A stretch of 64,000 nucleotides of DNA from the NCBI RefSeq assembly GCF_013409425.1, contig NZ_JACCAC010000001.1, forward strand, positions 620,001 through 684,000, written 5' to 3'. Position numbers and translations under genes: made by a program. Source of the DNA: Nocardioides perillae. GTDB taxonomy: Bacteria > Actinomycetota > Actinomycetes > Propionibacteriales > Nocardioidaceae. Shown here in pieces: positions 1-8,390 of this stretch. The notes beneath the pieces were generated by a model, which was not told where the DNA came from, ran no database searches, and saw only the letters and a list, made by a program, of their open reading frames with translations. How positions within the stretch are numbered: the stretch's first letter is position 1; every line of letters starts with the position of its first letter.

Positions 1-67
1 CCCCGTGGAAGCCCCGCGCGGCGAAGAGCTCCGCCGCGGTGCCGAGGATCTGCGCCCGCCTGCTCAC
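1..67 (-). CDS. TetR-family regulator, N-terminal fragment
   Basis: The reverse strand from GTG 67 reads [20 protein letters not shown] and runs off the window edge. This is the classic first helix of the TetR DNA-binding domain. A TAACCT box lies 6 nt upstream of the start, so the message is probably leaderless; a second GTG at 70 is possible. It is divergent from the acyl-CoA carboxylase operon, and both promoters carry similar palindromes. It is most likely the local repressor of that operon, as TetR regulators often are for branched-chain acyl-CoA genes. Only about 22 residues are visible, so the ligand domain cannot be judged. Confidence 0.75.
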   Translation of the reverse strand, partial: MSRRAQILGTAAELFAARGFHG

Positions 68-73
68 CACGGC

Positions 74-93
74 AGGTTAGCGACCGTTCACCT
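74..93. promoter_or_regulatory. Operator-like palindrome over the TetR promoter
   Basis: AGGTTAGCGACCGTTCACCT is an imperfect 20-bp palindrome. Read on the minus strand it contains a TAACCT -10 box placed 6 nt before the TetR GTG at 67. It resembles the better palindrome at 161-180, which suggests one regulator binds both and that the TetR gene is autoregulated. Confidence 0.6.
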
Positions 94-160
94 CGGGGGG
101 GGGGCGGCGTCCACGGCGCGATCGCGCCGGACGAGGCCGGGGACCGCCGCTGGACGCCGC

Positions 161-180
161 AGGTTAACGATCGCTAACCT
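161..180. promoter_or_regulatory. Operator palindrome over the accD1 promoter
   Basis: AGGTTAACGATCGCTAACCT pairs at 18 of 20 positions. Its right half supplies TAACCT (175-180), a good -10 box 7 nt before the ATG at 188. A repressor here would directly block RNA polymerase, and the transcript would be essentially leaderless. The divergent TetR product is the obvious candidate ligand-responsive repressor. Confidence 0.7.
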
Positions 181-187
181 GGGACGC

Positions 188-1777
188 ATGAGCGAGCTCC
201 GCGACCTCGTCGCCGACCTGCGCGCCCGGCTGGCCGTCGCCCGGCAGGGCGGGAGCGAGGCGGCGCGGGCCAAGCACACCGCGCGCGGCAAGCTGCTCGT
301 GCGCGAGCGGGTCGACCGGCTGCTCGACCCCGGCAGCCCCTTCCTCGAGCTCAGCCCGCTCGCGGCGACGGGCATGTACGGCGCGCGCGACGGCGAGGAG
401 GCCGTGCCCAGCGCCGGCATCGTGACGGGCATCGGCCGCGTGCACGGCCGCGAGGTGGTCGTCATCGCCAACGACGCCACGGTCAAGGGCGGCACCTACT
501 ACCCGATCACCGTCAAGAAGCACCTGCGCGCCCAGCAGGTCGCGGCCGACAACCACCTGCCCTGCATCGCGCTGGTCGACTCCGGCGGCGCCTTCCTGCC
601 GATGCAGGACGAGGTCTTCCCCGACCGCGAGCACTTCGGCCGGATCTTCTTCAACCAGGCCAACCTGTCGGCGCAGGGCGTGCCGCAGCTGGCCGCGGTC
701 ATGGGCTCGTGCACCGCGGGCGGTGCCTACGTGCCGGCGATGAGCGACGAGACCGTCATCGTCAAGGAGCAGGGCACGATCTTCCTCGGCGGCCCGCCGC
801 TGGTGAAGGCCGCGACCGGCGAGGTCGTCACCGCCGAGGAGCTCGGCGGCGGTGACGTGCACGCCCGCACCTCCGGCGTGGTCGACCACCTCGCCGAGGA
901 CGACGCCCACGCGCTCGCGATCCTGCGGGGCATCGTCGAGACGCTGCCCGCGACCGGGGCACGGCCCTACGCCGCCGCGACGCCCGCCGAGCCGCCCGCG
1001 CCCGTCGAGGAGCCGCTCGAGGACCCCGAGACGCTCTACGACGTCGTGCCCGCCGACACCCGCACGCCCTACGACGTGCGCGAGGTCGTCCGGCGCCTGG
1101 TCGACGGCAGCCGCCTGCAGGAGTTCAAGCGGCTCTACGGCGAGACCCTGGTGTGCGGCTTCGCGCGCATCCACGGCCACCGCGTCGGCATCGTGGCCAA
1201 CAACGGCATCCTCTTCAGCGAGTCGGCGCTCAAGGGCGCGCACTTCGTCGAGCTGTGCAACCAGCGCGGCATCCCGCTGGTCTTCCTGCAGAACATCACC
1301 GGCTTCATGGTCGGCCGGGAGTACGAGAACCGCGGCATCGCCCGCGACGGCGCGAAGCTCGTCACCGCGGTGGCGTGCAGCGTCGTCCCGAAGTTCACCG
1401 TCGTCATCGGCGGTTCCTTCGGCGCCGGCAACTACGGCATGTGCGGGCGCGCCTACGACCCCCGCTTCCTGTGGATGTGGCCCAACGCGCGCATCTCGGT
1501 CATGGGCGGAGAGCAGGCCGCCTCGGTGCTCGCGACCGTCAAGCGCGACGGCCTCGAGGCGCGCGGCGAGCAGTGGAGCGCGGAGGCCGAGGAGGACTTC
1601 AAGGCCCCGATCCGCGAGCAGTACGAGCACCAGGGCTCGCCCTACTACTCCACCGCCCGGCTCTGGGACGACGGCGTCATCGACCCCGCCGACACCCGCC
1701 GCGTGCTCGGCCTGGGCCTCGCGTCCGCCGCCCACGCGCCCGTGCCCGCCCCCGCCTACGGCGTCTTCAGGATGTGA
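188..1777 (+). CDS. accD1: Acyl-CoA (methylcrotonyl-CoA type) carboxylase beta subunit
   Basis: This 529-residue carboxyltransferase subunit moves CO2 from carboxybiotin to an acyl-CoA. The N-half carries [19 protein letters not shown] and [10 protein letters not shown] (about 131-140). The C-half carries [18 protein letters not shown] (about 408-425). The MCC-type wording and the downstream HMG-CoA lyase favour 3-methylcrotonyl-CoA carboxylase of leucine breakdown. The ATG at 188 is chosen because a TAACCT box ends 7 nt before it; an upstream open frame has no coding character. It is the first gene of a five-gene coupled operon. The exact acyl-CoA substrate (methylcrotonyl versus geranyl) is not proven by sequence. 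Confidence 0.92.
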   Translation: MSELRDLVADLRARLAVARQGGSEAARAKHTARGKLLVRERVDRLLDPGSPFLELSPLAATGMYGARDGEEAVPSAGIVTGIGRVHGREVVVIANDATVKGGTYYPITVKKHLRAQQVAADNHLPCIALVDSGGAFLPMQDEVFPDREHFGRIFFNQANLSAQGVPQLAAVMGSCTAGGAYVPAMSDETVIVKEQGTIFLGGPPLVKAATGEVVTAEELGGGDVHARTSGVVDHLAEDDAHALAILRGIVETLPATGARPYAAATPAEPPAPVEEPLEDPETLYDVVPADTRTPYDVREVVRRLVDGSRLQEFKRLYGETLVCGFARIHGHRVGIVANNGILFSESALKGAHFVELCNQRGIPLVFLQNITGFMVGREYENRGIARDGAKLVTAVACSVVPKFTVVIGGSFGAGNYGMCGRAYDPRFLWMWPNARISVMGGEQAASVLATVKRDGLEARGEQWSAEAEEDFKAPIREQYEHQGSPYYSTARLWDDGVIDPADTRRVLGLGLASAAHAPVPAPAYGVFRM

Positions 1778-1782
1778 GCCAG

Positions 1783-3738
1783 ATGTTCGACACCGTCCTC
1801 ATCGCCAACCGCGGCGAGATCGCGGTCCGCGTCGCGCGCACCTGCGCGCGCCTCGGCATCCGCGCGGTGGCCGTCGCGACCGACCTCGACGCCGACGCCC
1901 CCCACGTGCGCGCCTGCGACGCGGTGGTCCGGGTGCCGTCCTACCTCGACGTCGACGCGGTCGTCGGCGCGGCGCGGGCCTCCAGGGCCCAGGCGGTCCA
2001 CCCCGGCTACGGCTTCCTCTCCGAGCGCGCCCCCTTCGCCCGCGCCCTGGAGGCCGCCGGGATCGCGCTCGTCGGGCCGAGCGCCGACGTCATGGACGCG
2101 ATGGGCCGCAAGGACGCCGCCCGCGACATCGCCGTCGCCGCGGGCGTGCCGGTCGTCCCGTCGTACTCCCTCGACGACGACCCCGCCACCTTCGCCTACC
2201 CCGTGCTCGTGAAGGCCGCCGCCGGCGGTGGCGGCAAGGGCATGCGGGTGGTGCGCTCCGAGGCCGAGTACGCCGCGGCGCGCGACGCCGCCGCCCGCGA
2301 GGCCGTCTCGGCGTTCGGCGACGGCACCCTGCTGGTCGAGAAGTACGTCGAGCGCGGTCGCCACGTCGAGGTGCAGGTCATGGCCGACACCCACGGCACC
2401 GTGCTGCACTTGCACGAGCGCGACTGCTCGGCGCAGCGGCGCCACCAGAAGGTGCTCGAGGAGGCGCCGGCTCCCGGGCTCACCGACGAGCAGCGCCGCG
2501 GGGTGCTCGACGCGGCCGTCGCGCTGGCCGCCCACGTCGGCTACACCGGCGCCGGCACGGTCGAGTTCCTCCTCGACGAGGCCAGCGGCGAGGCGTACTT
2601 CCTCGAGATGAACACCCGCCTGCAGGTGGAGCACCCGGTCACCGAGGCCGTGACCGGGCTCGACCTCGTCGAGCTGCAGCTGCGCGTCGCCGCCGGCGAG
2701 CCGCTCGGGCTCACCCAGGCCGACGTCGGGGCACCGCGCGGTCACGCGATCGAGGCGCGCGTCTACGCCGAGGACGCCTACGCCGGGTTCCTGCCGCAGG
2801 CGGGCCAGGCCTCGATCGTCCGCTGGCCGACGGGCCTCGGGGTCCGGGTCGACCACGCGCTCGAGGACGGGCAGGTCGTCTCCACCTCCTACGACCCGAT
2901 GCTCGGCAAGGTCGTCGCGCACGGCCCCGACCGCGAGGCCGCGCGTCGAGCGCTGGTGCGCGCGCTCGACGAGACCGCCGTCCTGGGGCTCACCACCAAC
3001 ACCGGCTTCCTGCGCGAGCTGACCGCGAGCGAGGCCTTCACCGCGGGTCCGGTCGACACCGCCTGGCTCGACCGCGTCGACGTCGCCGCCGAGCTGACGC
3101 CCGCCGACGCCGACACCGCGCGGGTCGTCGCTGCCTGGACGCAGGCGATGCTGACCGCGCTCGCGAGCCCGGCGGGCGACCCGTTCGCCGCCGACGGCTT
3201 CCGCCTCGGCGCCGACCCGGCGCCGCAGCTCGTCGAGCTCGACCGCCCGGTCGTCGTGCACCGCGCGCCCGGCGGCCTGGCGGGCAGCGTCGACGGCCTC
3301 GCCGTCCGCCAGCGCGAGGCCGCCCGGCACGTCGTCGTGCTCGACGTCGACCACGACGGGGCCACCCGGCGGCACCGCGCGGTCGTCGACGCCACCGCCC
3401 ACCGCGTCGAGGTCGTGCTGCGGGGCCAGCGCCACGTCTTCACCCGTCCCGACGTGCTCGCCGACCACGGCCCGGTCGCCGGCGACGGCGCCGTGCTCTC
3501 GCCGATGCCGGGCACGGTGCTCGACGTGCGGGTGGCCGAGGGGCAGGCCGTCAGCGCCGGTGACACCCTGGGCCTGGTGGAGGCCATGAAGATGGAGCTG
3601 ACGCTCACCGCGCCCTTCGACGGCACCGTCACCCACGTCGGCGCCGCCCCCGGCGACCAGGTCGCGCTCGGCCACCCGCTGTTCACCGTCGAGCCCGAGC
3701 CCGAGTCCGAGCCCCGGCCCGAGGAGGCGGCGTCGTGA
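1783..3738 (+). CDS. accA1: Acyl-CoA carboxylase alpha subunit (biotin carboxylase plus BCCP)
   Basis: This 651-residue protein carries an N-terminal biotin carboxylase (starting MFDTVLIANRGEIAVRVART; glycine-rich ATP-grasp loop AAAGGGGKGM near 146-155; EMNTRLQVEHPVTE). A C-terminal biotinyl domain has the VEAMKMEL motif, with the target lysine near residue 603. It carboxylates its own biotin for the beta subunit encoded just upstream. The start ATG lies 5 nt after the accD1 stop; an in-frame GTG at 1774 overlapping that stop is an alternative. The 3' end overlaps the next gene by GTGA, so the subunits and the lyase are probably made in fixed ratio. Confidence 0.93.
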   Translation: MFDTVLIANRGEIAVRVARTCARLGIRAVAVATDLDADAPHVRACDAVVRVPSYLDVDAVVGAARASRAQAVHPGYGFLSERAPFARALEAAGIALVGPSADVMDAMGRKDAARDIAVAAGVPVVPSYSLDDDPATFAYPVLVKAAAGGGGKGMRVVRSEAEYAAARDAAAREAVSAFGDGTLLVEKYVERGRHVEVQVMADTHGTVLHLHERDCSAQRRHQKVLEEAPAPGLTDEQRRGVLDAAVALAAHVGYTGAGTVEFLLDEASGEAYFLEMNTRLQVEHPVTEAVTGLDLVELQLRVAAGEPLGLTQADVGAPRGHAIEARVYAEDAYAGFLPQAGQASIVRWPTGLGVRVDHALEDGQVVSTSYDPMLGKVVAHGPDREAARRALVRALDETAVLGLTTNTGFLRELTASEAFTAGPVDTAWLDRVDVAAELTPADADTARVVAAWTQAMLTALASPAGDPFAADGFRLGADPAPQLVELDRPVVVHRAPGGLAGSVDGLAVRQREAARHVVVLDVDHDGATRRHRAVVDATAHRVEVVLRGQRHVFTRPDVLADHGPVAGDGAVLSPMPGTVLDVRVAEGQAVSAGDTLGLVEAMKMELTLTAPFDGTVTHVGAAPGDQVALGHPLFTVEPEPESEPRPEEAAS

Positions 3739-4769
3739 GCGAGCCGACAGGGACGACCAGGCAGCCCACGCCGCAGCCCACGCCCCAGCCCACGGCGAGC
3801 ACGCCCGCCGCGCCGGCGCCGGCCGCGCTGCCGATGACGGTCCCCGCCCCCGGCCTGCCGGAGCGGGTGACGATCTGGGAGGTCGGCCCGCGCGACGGCC
3901 TGCAGAACGAGTCGGGCCTGGTGCCGACCGAGGTGAAGGCGGACTTCGTGCGTCGGCTCCTCGCCGCCGGCCTGCCCGTGGTGGAGGCGACCAGCTTCGT
4001 GCACCCGCGCTGGGTGCCGCAGCTGGCCGACGCCGCCGAGCTCGTCGGCCTGCTCGCCGACGACCCGGGCGTCGACCACACCGCGCTGCCCGTGCTGGTG
4101 CCCAACGAGCGCGGCCTCGACCGGGCCCTCGAGCTGGGTCTGCGGCGCATCGCCGTCTTCGGCTCGGCCACCGAGACCTTCGCCCAGCGCAACCTCAACC
4201 GCTCCCTCGACGAGCAGTTCGCGATGTTCGAGCCCGTGGTGGCCCGTGCCCGCGCCGAGGGCCTGGACGTCCGCGCCTACGTCTCGATGTGCTTCGGCGA
4301 CCCCTGGGAGGGGGCGGTGCCCGTCGACCAGGTGGTCGCGGTCGGTCGCCGGCTGCTCGACCTCGGGGCGAGCCAGCTGAGCCTCGGCGACACGATCGGG
4401 GTCGGCACGCCCGGACACGTCACCGCGCTGCTGCAGGCCTTCGCGGCGGCCGGCACCCCGGTCGAGGACCTCGCGGTGCACTTCCACGACACCTACGGCC
4501 AGGCCCTCGCCAACGCGTACGCCGCGCTCGCGGCCGGCGTCACCACCTTCGACGCGAGCGCGGGCGGCCTGGGCGGCTGCCCCTACGCGCGGAGCGCCAC
4601 CGGCAACCTCGCCACCGAGGACCTGCTGTGGATGCTGCAGGGCCTCGGCGTCGAGACCGGCGTCGACCTCGACGCGGTGGCGGCGACCAGCGTGTGGGTG
4701 GCGGACGTGCTCGGCCGGCCCAGCCCGTCGGCGGTCGTGCGCGCGCGTGGGGCACAATCACGCGCATGA
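3735..4769 (+). CDS. Hydroxymethylglutaryl-CoA lyase
   Basis: This 344-residue TIM-barrel lyase cleaves HMG-CoA to acetoacetate and acetyl-CoA, the last step of leucine catabolism. It shows EVGPRDGLQNE (about 51-61), EATSFVHPRWVPQ, HFHDTYGQALANAY (metal-binding HxH-type region) and the signature GGLGGCPYA with the catalytic cysteine near residue 281. The N-terminus has a Pro/Thr/Gln-rich extension of about 35 residues made of repeated PTPQ units, which could mean the true start is further in. GTG 3735 overlaps the accA1 stop, and its own stop overlaps the next ATG. Confidence 0.92.
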   Translation: MSEPTGTTRQPTPQPTPQPTASTPAAPAPAALPMTVPAPGLPERVTIWEVGPRDGLQNESGLVPTEVKADFVRRLLAAGLPVVEATSFVHPRWVPQLADAAELVGLLADDPGVDHTALPVLVPNERGLDRALELGLRRIAVFGSATETFAQRNLNRSLDEQFAMFEPVVARARAEGLDVRAYVSMCFGDPWEGAVPVDQVVAVGRRLLDLGASQLSLGDTIGVGTPGHVTALLQAFAAAGTPVEDLAVHFHDTYGQALANAYAALAAGVTTFDASAGGLGGCPYARSATGNLATEDLLWMLQGLGVETGVDLDAVAATSVWVADVLGRPSPSAVVRARGAQSRA

Positions 4770-5860
4770 GCCGCGCGGTCTACCTCCACGTGGGCGCGCC
4801 GAAGACCGGCACCACCTACGTGCAGGACCGGCTCGCCCGCAACGCCGAGAGCCTCGCGCGGCACGGCGTGCACTTCCCGAGCCGCTCGCGGTTCGTGGAC
4901 GCCGACCTCTTCCACTTCCAGGCCGCGCTCGACCTGCTGGGGCAGGACTGGGGTGGCCCGCCGGGCCACGCCGAGGGCGCGTGGGAGGCGATGCTGCGCC
5001 GCGTGCGCCGCTCCTCGGGCACCGTCGTCATCAGCCACGAGATCCTCGCGCCGGCCACCCGCGACACCGTCTGCCAGGTGATGCGGGCCCTCGAGGACTC
5101 CGAGGTCCACGTCATCTACTCCGCGCGCGACCTCGCCCGGCAGCTGCCGGCGGCCTGGCAGGAGAGCGTCAAGCAGGGCCGCAAGTGGTCCTTCGCCCGC
5201 TTCCTCGACCGCGTCGAGCACGGCAACCCGTGGTTCGCCCGGGCCTTCGACCTGCCGCGGGTGCTCGAGACGTGGGGCACCCAGCTGCCGCCCGAGCGGG
5301 TGCACGTCGTGACCGTGCCGCACCGCGGGCCCGACACCCCGCCCGACCTGCTGTGGCACCGCTTCTGCGAGGTGCTGGGGGTCGACCCCGCGTGGGCTCC
5401 CCTCGACACCGACCGCGAGAACCGCTCCCTCGGCACCGCCGAGACCCAGGTCGTGCGCCGCCTGAACCGGCGGATGGGCCGTAGCGCCCGGCGCGAGGCG
5501 GAGTTCGACCACCTCGTGCTCGAGCACCTCGCCCAGGGCCACCTCGCCGACCGCGGCTCGCCGCCCGTCCGGCTGCCCCCCACGGCGTACGACTGGGTCG
5601 AGGAGCGCACCGAGCGCTGGCTGGAGTGGCTCACCGGCAGCGGCGTCGACGTCGTCGGCGACCTCGACGACCTGCGCCCGCGCCGACCCGCGCCCGACGC
5701 CCCGTGGCACGACCCCGACCGGGTGCCGCCCAAGCTCGTGCTCGGCGCCGCGCTCGACGCGCTCGAGGGCATGACCCGCGAGGCCGCGCGCCGCCCCGAC
5801 CCCGACCGCGCCCTCGCGGCGCGCCTGCGCCACCAGGCCCGGCGCCTGCGCGAGCGGTGA
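4766..5860 (+). CDS. Sulfotransferase family protein (first of pair)
   Basis: 364 residues. The N-terminus YLHVGAPKTGTTYVQ is a 5'-phosphosulfate binding loop of PAPS-dependent sulfotransferases. A later stretch, VIYSARDLARQLPAAWQESVK, resembles the 3'-phosphate binding segment with conserved Arg and Ser. No signal peptide or membrane segment is visible, so it should act in the cytoplasm. The acceptor cannot be told. It overlaps the HMG-CoA lyase gene by ATGA and the next gene by GTGA. It is similar throughout to the product of 7173-8390, so the two look like ancient duplicates around an unrelated gene. Confidence 0.8.
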   Translation: MSRAVYLHVGAPKTGTTYVQDRLARNAESLARHGVHFPSRSRFVDADLFHFQAALDLLGQDWGGPPGHAEGAWEAMLRRVRRSSGTVVISHEILAPATRDTVCQVMRALEDSEVHVIYSARDLARQLPAAWQESVKQGRKWSFARFLDRVEHGNPWFARAFDLPRVLETWGTQLPPERVHVVTVPHRGPDTPPDLLWHRFCEVLGVDPAWAPLDTDRENRSLGTAETQVVRRLNRRMGRSARREAEFDHLVLEHLAQGHLADRGSPPVRLPPTAYDWVEERTERWLEWLTGSGVDVVGDLDDLRPRRPAPDAPWHDPDRVPPKLVLGAALDALEGMTREAARRPDPDRALAARLRHQARRLRER

Positions 5861-7176
5861 GCCCCGCCCGCAGCCCTGCGGACTGGGTCGCCCACCTGCG
5901 CTCCGGCGGCACCACCCCCTGGCCGGCCTTCCGCGACGGCGCTCCCGCCGACCCTGCCGGCCCCGCCGACCCCGCCGTCCCCGCCGACCCCGCCCTGCGT
6001 CGTGCGGATCCGACGCGATCGCGCGCGGAGCGCATGACGCACGCGGGGGAGGCGGAGGGCCCCGTCGGCGCGCGTCATGCGGATCCGACGCCACCGCGCG
6101 CGGAGCGCACGACGCACGACGCCGGGCACCCGCGGCACTTCCCCGGCGCCCAGCAGCTCGAGCTGCTGCGCCGCCTCACCCTGGCCGCGGGGCAGCCGGT
6201 GCCGGCGGCGCTGGCCGACCGCGTCCTGAGCGCTGGTACGACGGGACGTGGCCACCCCGACCTCGACCTGGTCGGCGCGGCGGGCGCGCCCGACCCCCGG
6301 GGCGACTCCCGCGGCGAGACCCGCGGCGTCGACCCCACGGCGCTGCCGGCCGAGGAGCTGCTGCGCGTCGCGGTGGGCCTCCTGGCGGAGGACCTCGCGG
6401 CCACCCCGCCGCCGACCGTCGAGGCGCCGGTGTGGTCGGTGCTGCTGCGCCGGCGCTACCGCGTGGTCGGCGACCCCCGGTTGGCCGACCCCGTGCGCGA
6501 GGAGCTCGCCCGCCGCGGGCGCACCATCGGGGGCCGCGACGCACGCGTGCTCGTGCTCGGCACCGGCACCGAGCAGATGCTGGCCGACGCGTGGGTCTCG
6601 CGCTTCCTCGACGTCGGCGCGCCGCCGTGGACCGCGTGGCTCGCGGAGTGGGCCGGCCGCGACGCCGTGCCGACGCGGGTCGACCTGGCCGCGGCCGCGC
6701 GCACCTGGGCGGGGCGTGCCGGCACCCGCCGCCTCGTCGTCGTGCTCGACCCGACCGCGCTGCCGCGGCTGGTGCGCAGCCGCACCCTGCCCGCCCCGCC
6801 CGACCCGGTGCCGGCCCACGCCGCCGAGCTGGCCCGCCGGGTCGCGGAGGTGCTGGGCCTGCTGGTGGAGCCCCGGCGCCGCGAGGTCCTGGTCGGCCGC
6901 ACCCTGCTGCCCTGGGTGGCCGCGGTCGCGCGCCGCGCCGACCCGCTGGCGCCGCCGCCCGGCGTACCCCCGCGGTTGCGGCCGTGGCTCGAGCGCAGCG
7001 CCCGGCGCCTGCACGACGAGGTGTTCGCGGGTGGCTACCCTGTCGTCGGCGACCCGGAGCGGCTGCTCGACGACCACGAGGGGGTCGTGCCGACGACCGC
7101 GGGGGCGCTCGACGTCGCGATCGCGGCCCTGCTCGGCGGCGGGCCCGCCGACCTGCCAGGAGGGGGACCAGCGTGA
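5857..7176 (+). CDS. Unknown protein between two sulfotransferases, with repeat-derived segment
   Basis: 439 residues, family not recognised. GTG 5857 overlaps the previous stop (GTGA), and the 3' end overlaps the next start, so co-translation is expected. Residues 30-50 are Ala/Pro/Asp repeats. Residues about 47-87 are encoded by two 46-bp palindromic repeats lying in the same frame, giving similar peptides ADPTRSRAER and ADPTPPRAER. The C-terminal 250 residues look globular, with hydrophobic strands such as ARVLVLGTGTEQM and RRLVVVLDPTALPRL, and could form a Rossmann-like fold. No signal peptide is seen. Context suggests a role with the sulfotransferases, but this is inference. Confidence 0.75.
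   Translation: MSPARSPADWVAHLRSGGTTPWPAFRDGAPADPAGPADPAVPADPALRRADPTRSRAERMTHAGEAEGPVGARHADPTPPRAERTTHDAGHPRHFPGAQQLELLRRLTLAAGQPVPAALADRVLSAGTTGRGHPDLDLVGAAGAPDPRGDSRGETRGVDPTALPAEELLRVAVGLLAEDLAATPPPTVEAPVWSVLLRRRYRVVGDPRLADPVREELARRGRTIGGRDARVLVLGTGTEQMLADAWVSRFLDVGAPPWTAWLAEWAGRDAVPTRVDLAAAARTWAGRAGTRRLVVVLDPTALPRLVRSRTLPAPPDPVPAHAAELARRVAEVLGLLVEPRRREVLVGRTLLPWVAAVARRADPLAPPPGVPPRLRPWLERSARRLHDEVFAGGYPVVGDPERLLDDHEGVVPTTAGALDVAIAALLGGGPADLPGGGPA
5996..6041 (+). repeat. 46-bp palindromic repeat, copy A, inside a CDS
   Basis: It starts TGCGTCGTGCGGATCC and ends GGAGCGCATGACGCA. The outer 11 nt pair with one mismatch. It sits in frame inside the unknown gene 5857-7176. Copies of exactly the same length occur at 6071, 23463, 23549 and 43491. 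Confidence 0.85.
6071..6116 (+). repeat. 46-bp palindromic repeat, copy B, inside a CDS
   Basis: Same length and ends as copy A (CGCGTCATGCGGATCC to GGAGCGCACGACGCA), 75 bp downstream. The 75-bp period keeps both copies in one reading frame, so both encode a version of ADPTxxRAER. Confidence 0.85.
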
Positions 7177-8390
7177 CCAGGCGCGTGCTGCTGCACGTCG
7201 GGACCCCGAAGACGGGCACCAGCTACCTCCAGGACGTGCTCTTCCGCAACCGCGAGCTGCTCGAGGAGCACGGCGTGCGCTACCCCGCGCACCGCTTCGA
7301 CGCCCACTTCCTCGCCGCGCTCGACCTGATGCGGCTGCCGTGGGGCGGCCTCGAGACCGAGGCGGTCGGCGCCTGGGACGCACTCGCCGAGCGGGTGCGC
7401 GACGCCGAGGGCACGGCCGTGGTCAGCCACGAGATCCTCGCGACCGCCTCACGCGCGCAGGTCGAGCGGGCGCTGACCTCGCTGGGCCACGGCCGCCCCG
7501 GCGTCGAGGTGCACCTCGTGCTGTCGGTGCGCGACCTGGTGCGCCAGCTCCCCGCCGAGTGGCAGGAGAACGTCAAGCACCGCGCGACGCTGTCCTTCGC
7601 CCGCTTCCTCGACGAGGTCCGCGACCCCGCGCGCAGCAGCAAGGTGGCCTCGTGGTTCTGGGGGGTGCAGGAGGTGCCTGCGATCCTGGACCGCTGGGGC
7701 CACGCGCTGCCGCCCGAGCACGTCCACCTGGTCACCGTGCCCGCCCCCGGCGCCCCGCCCGACCTGCTGTGGCAGCGATTCAGCCACGCCTTCGGCCTCG
7801 ACGACCTGCCGATCGACCTGCACACCGACCGCGGCAACCCCTCGCTCGGCGTGCCCGAGACCGCGCTGGTGCGCCGGATCAACCAGGCCGTCAACCGCGA
7901 CGTCGCGCCCGCGCAGTACCGTCCGCTCGTCCGCGAGCTGCTCGCCCACCAGACGCTCTCGCGGCGCACCGGCTCGCCACGCCTCGCGCTGCCGCCCGAG
8001 GCGGTCGCCTGGGCGCAGGACCTCTCCCGGGGGTGGGTGGAGCAGGTCCGCGACCGAGGCTACGACGTGGTGGGCGACCTCGAGGACCTCGTGGGGCTGG
8101 CGCCGCGCGCCGCCTGGAGCGACCCCGACGCCCCTGCCGAGGACCAGGTGGCAGGCGCCGCGGTCGACGCCGTGCGGGCGCTGCTGCTCGAGCACGCCCG
8201 TCGCCTGGAGACCGAGGAGGCGCTGCGCCGCGAGCTGCGCGAGGCCCACGAGGCGCTCGAGCGGTCCTACCTGCGCCCGTCCTACCGGCTGCGGGAGAAG
8301 GTCGTGCGCCGGTTGCAGTCCAGCGGCGCCGGCCAGCGCCTGCTGGAGGTCTACCGCCGGGTGCGGGGCAGGAGCTCGCGGTCGGCGTAG
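7173..8390 (+). CDS. Sulfotransferase family protein (second of pair)
   Basis: 405 residues. LLHVGTPKTGTSYLQ near the N-terminus is the PAPS 5'-phosphosulfate loop, and VHLVLSVRDLVRQLPAEWQ matches the same segment in the first sulfotransferase. The C-terminal 60 residues (LEHARRLETEEALRRELREA) are predicted to be coiled coil, followed by a basic tail, absent from the first copy. GTG 7173 overlaps the preceding stop and has AGGAGGGGG upstream, so it can also be initiated independently. The last 40 bp overlap the convergent EcsC gene. The acceptor is unknown; cell-envelope glycans or lipids are typical guesses. Confidence 0.8.
   Translation: MTRRVLLHVGTPKTGTSYLQDVLFRNRELLEEHGVRYPAHRFDAHFLAALDLMRLPWGGLETEAVGAWDALAERVRDAEGTAVVSHEILATASRAQVERALTSLGHGRPGVEVHLVLSVRDLVRQLPAEWQENVKHRATLSFARFLDEVRDPARSSKVASWFWGVQEVPAILDRWGHALPPEHVHLVTVPAPGAPPDLLWQRFSHAFGLDDLPIDLHTDRGNPSLGVPETALVRRINQAVNRDVAPAQYRPLVRELLAHQTLSRRTGSPRLALPPEAVAWAQDLSRGWVEQVRDRGYDVVGDLEDLVGLAPRAAWSDPDAPAEDQVAGAAVDAVRALLLEHARRLETEEALRRELREAHEALERSYLRPSYRLREKVVRRLQSSGAGQRLLEVYRRVRGRSSRSA

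Noticed and set aside
164..1735. Long open frames opposite or out of phase with accD1 and most other genes (some over 500 codons)
   Set aside because: They are Arg/Pro/Ala-rich or Val/Asp/Gly/His-rich mirror translations caused by GC-rich third positions; none shows a domain, a ribosome binding site or biased codon use of its own.
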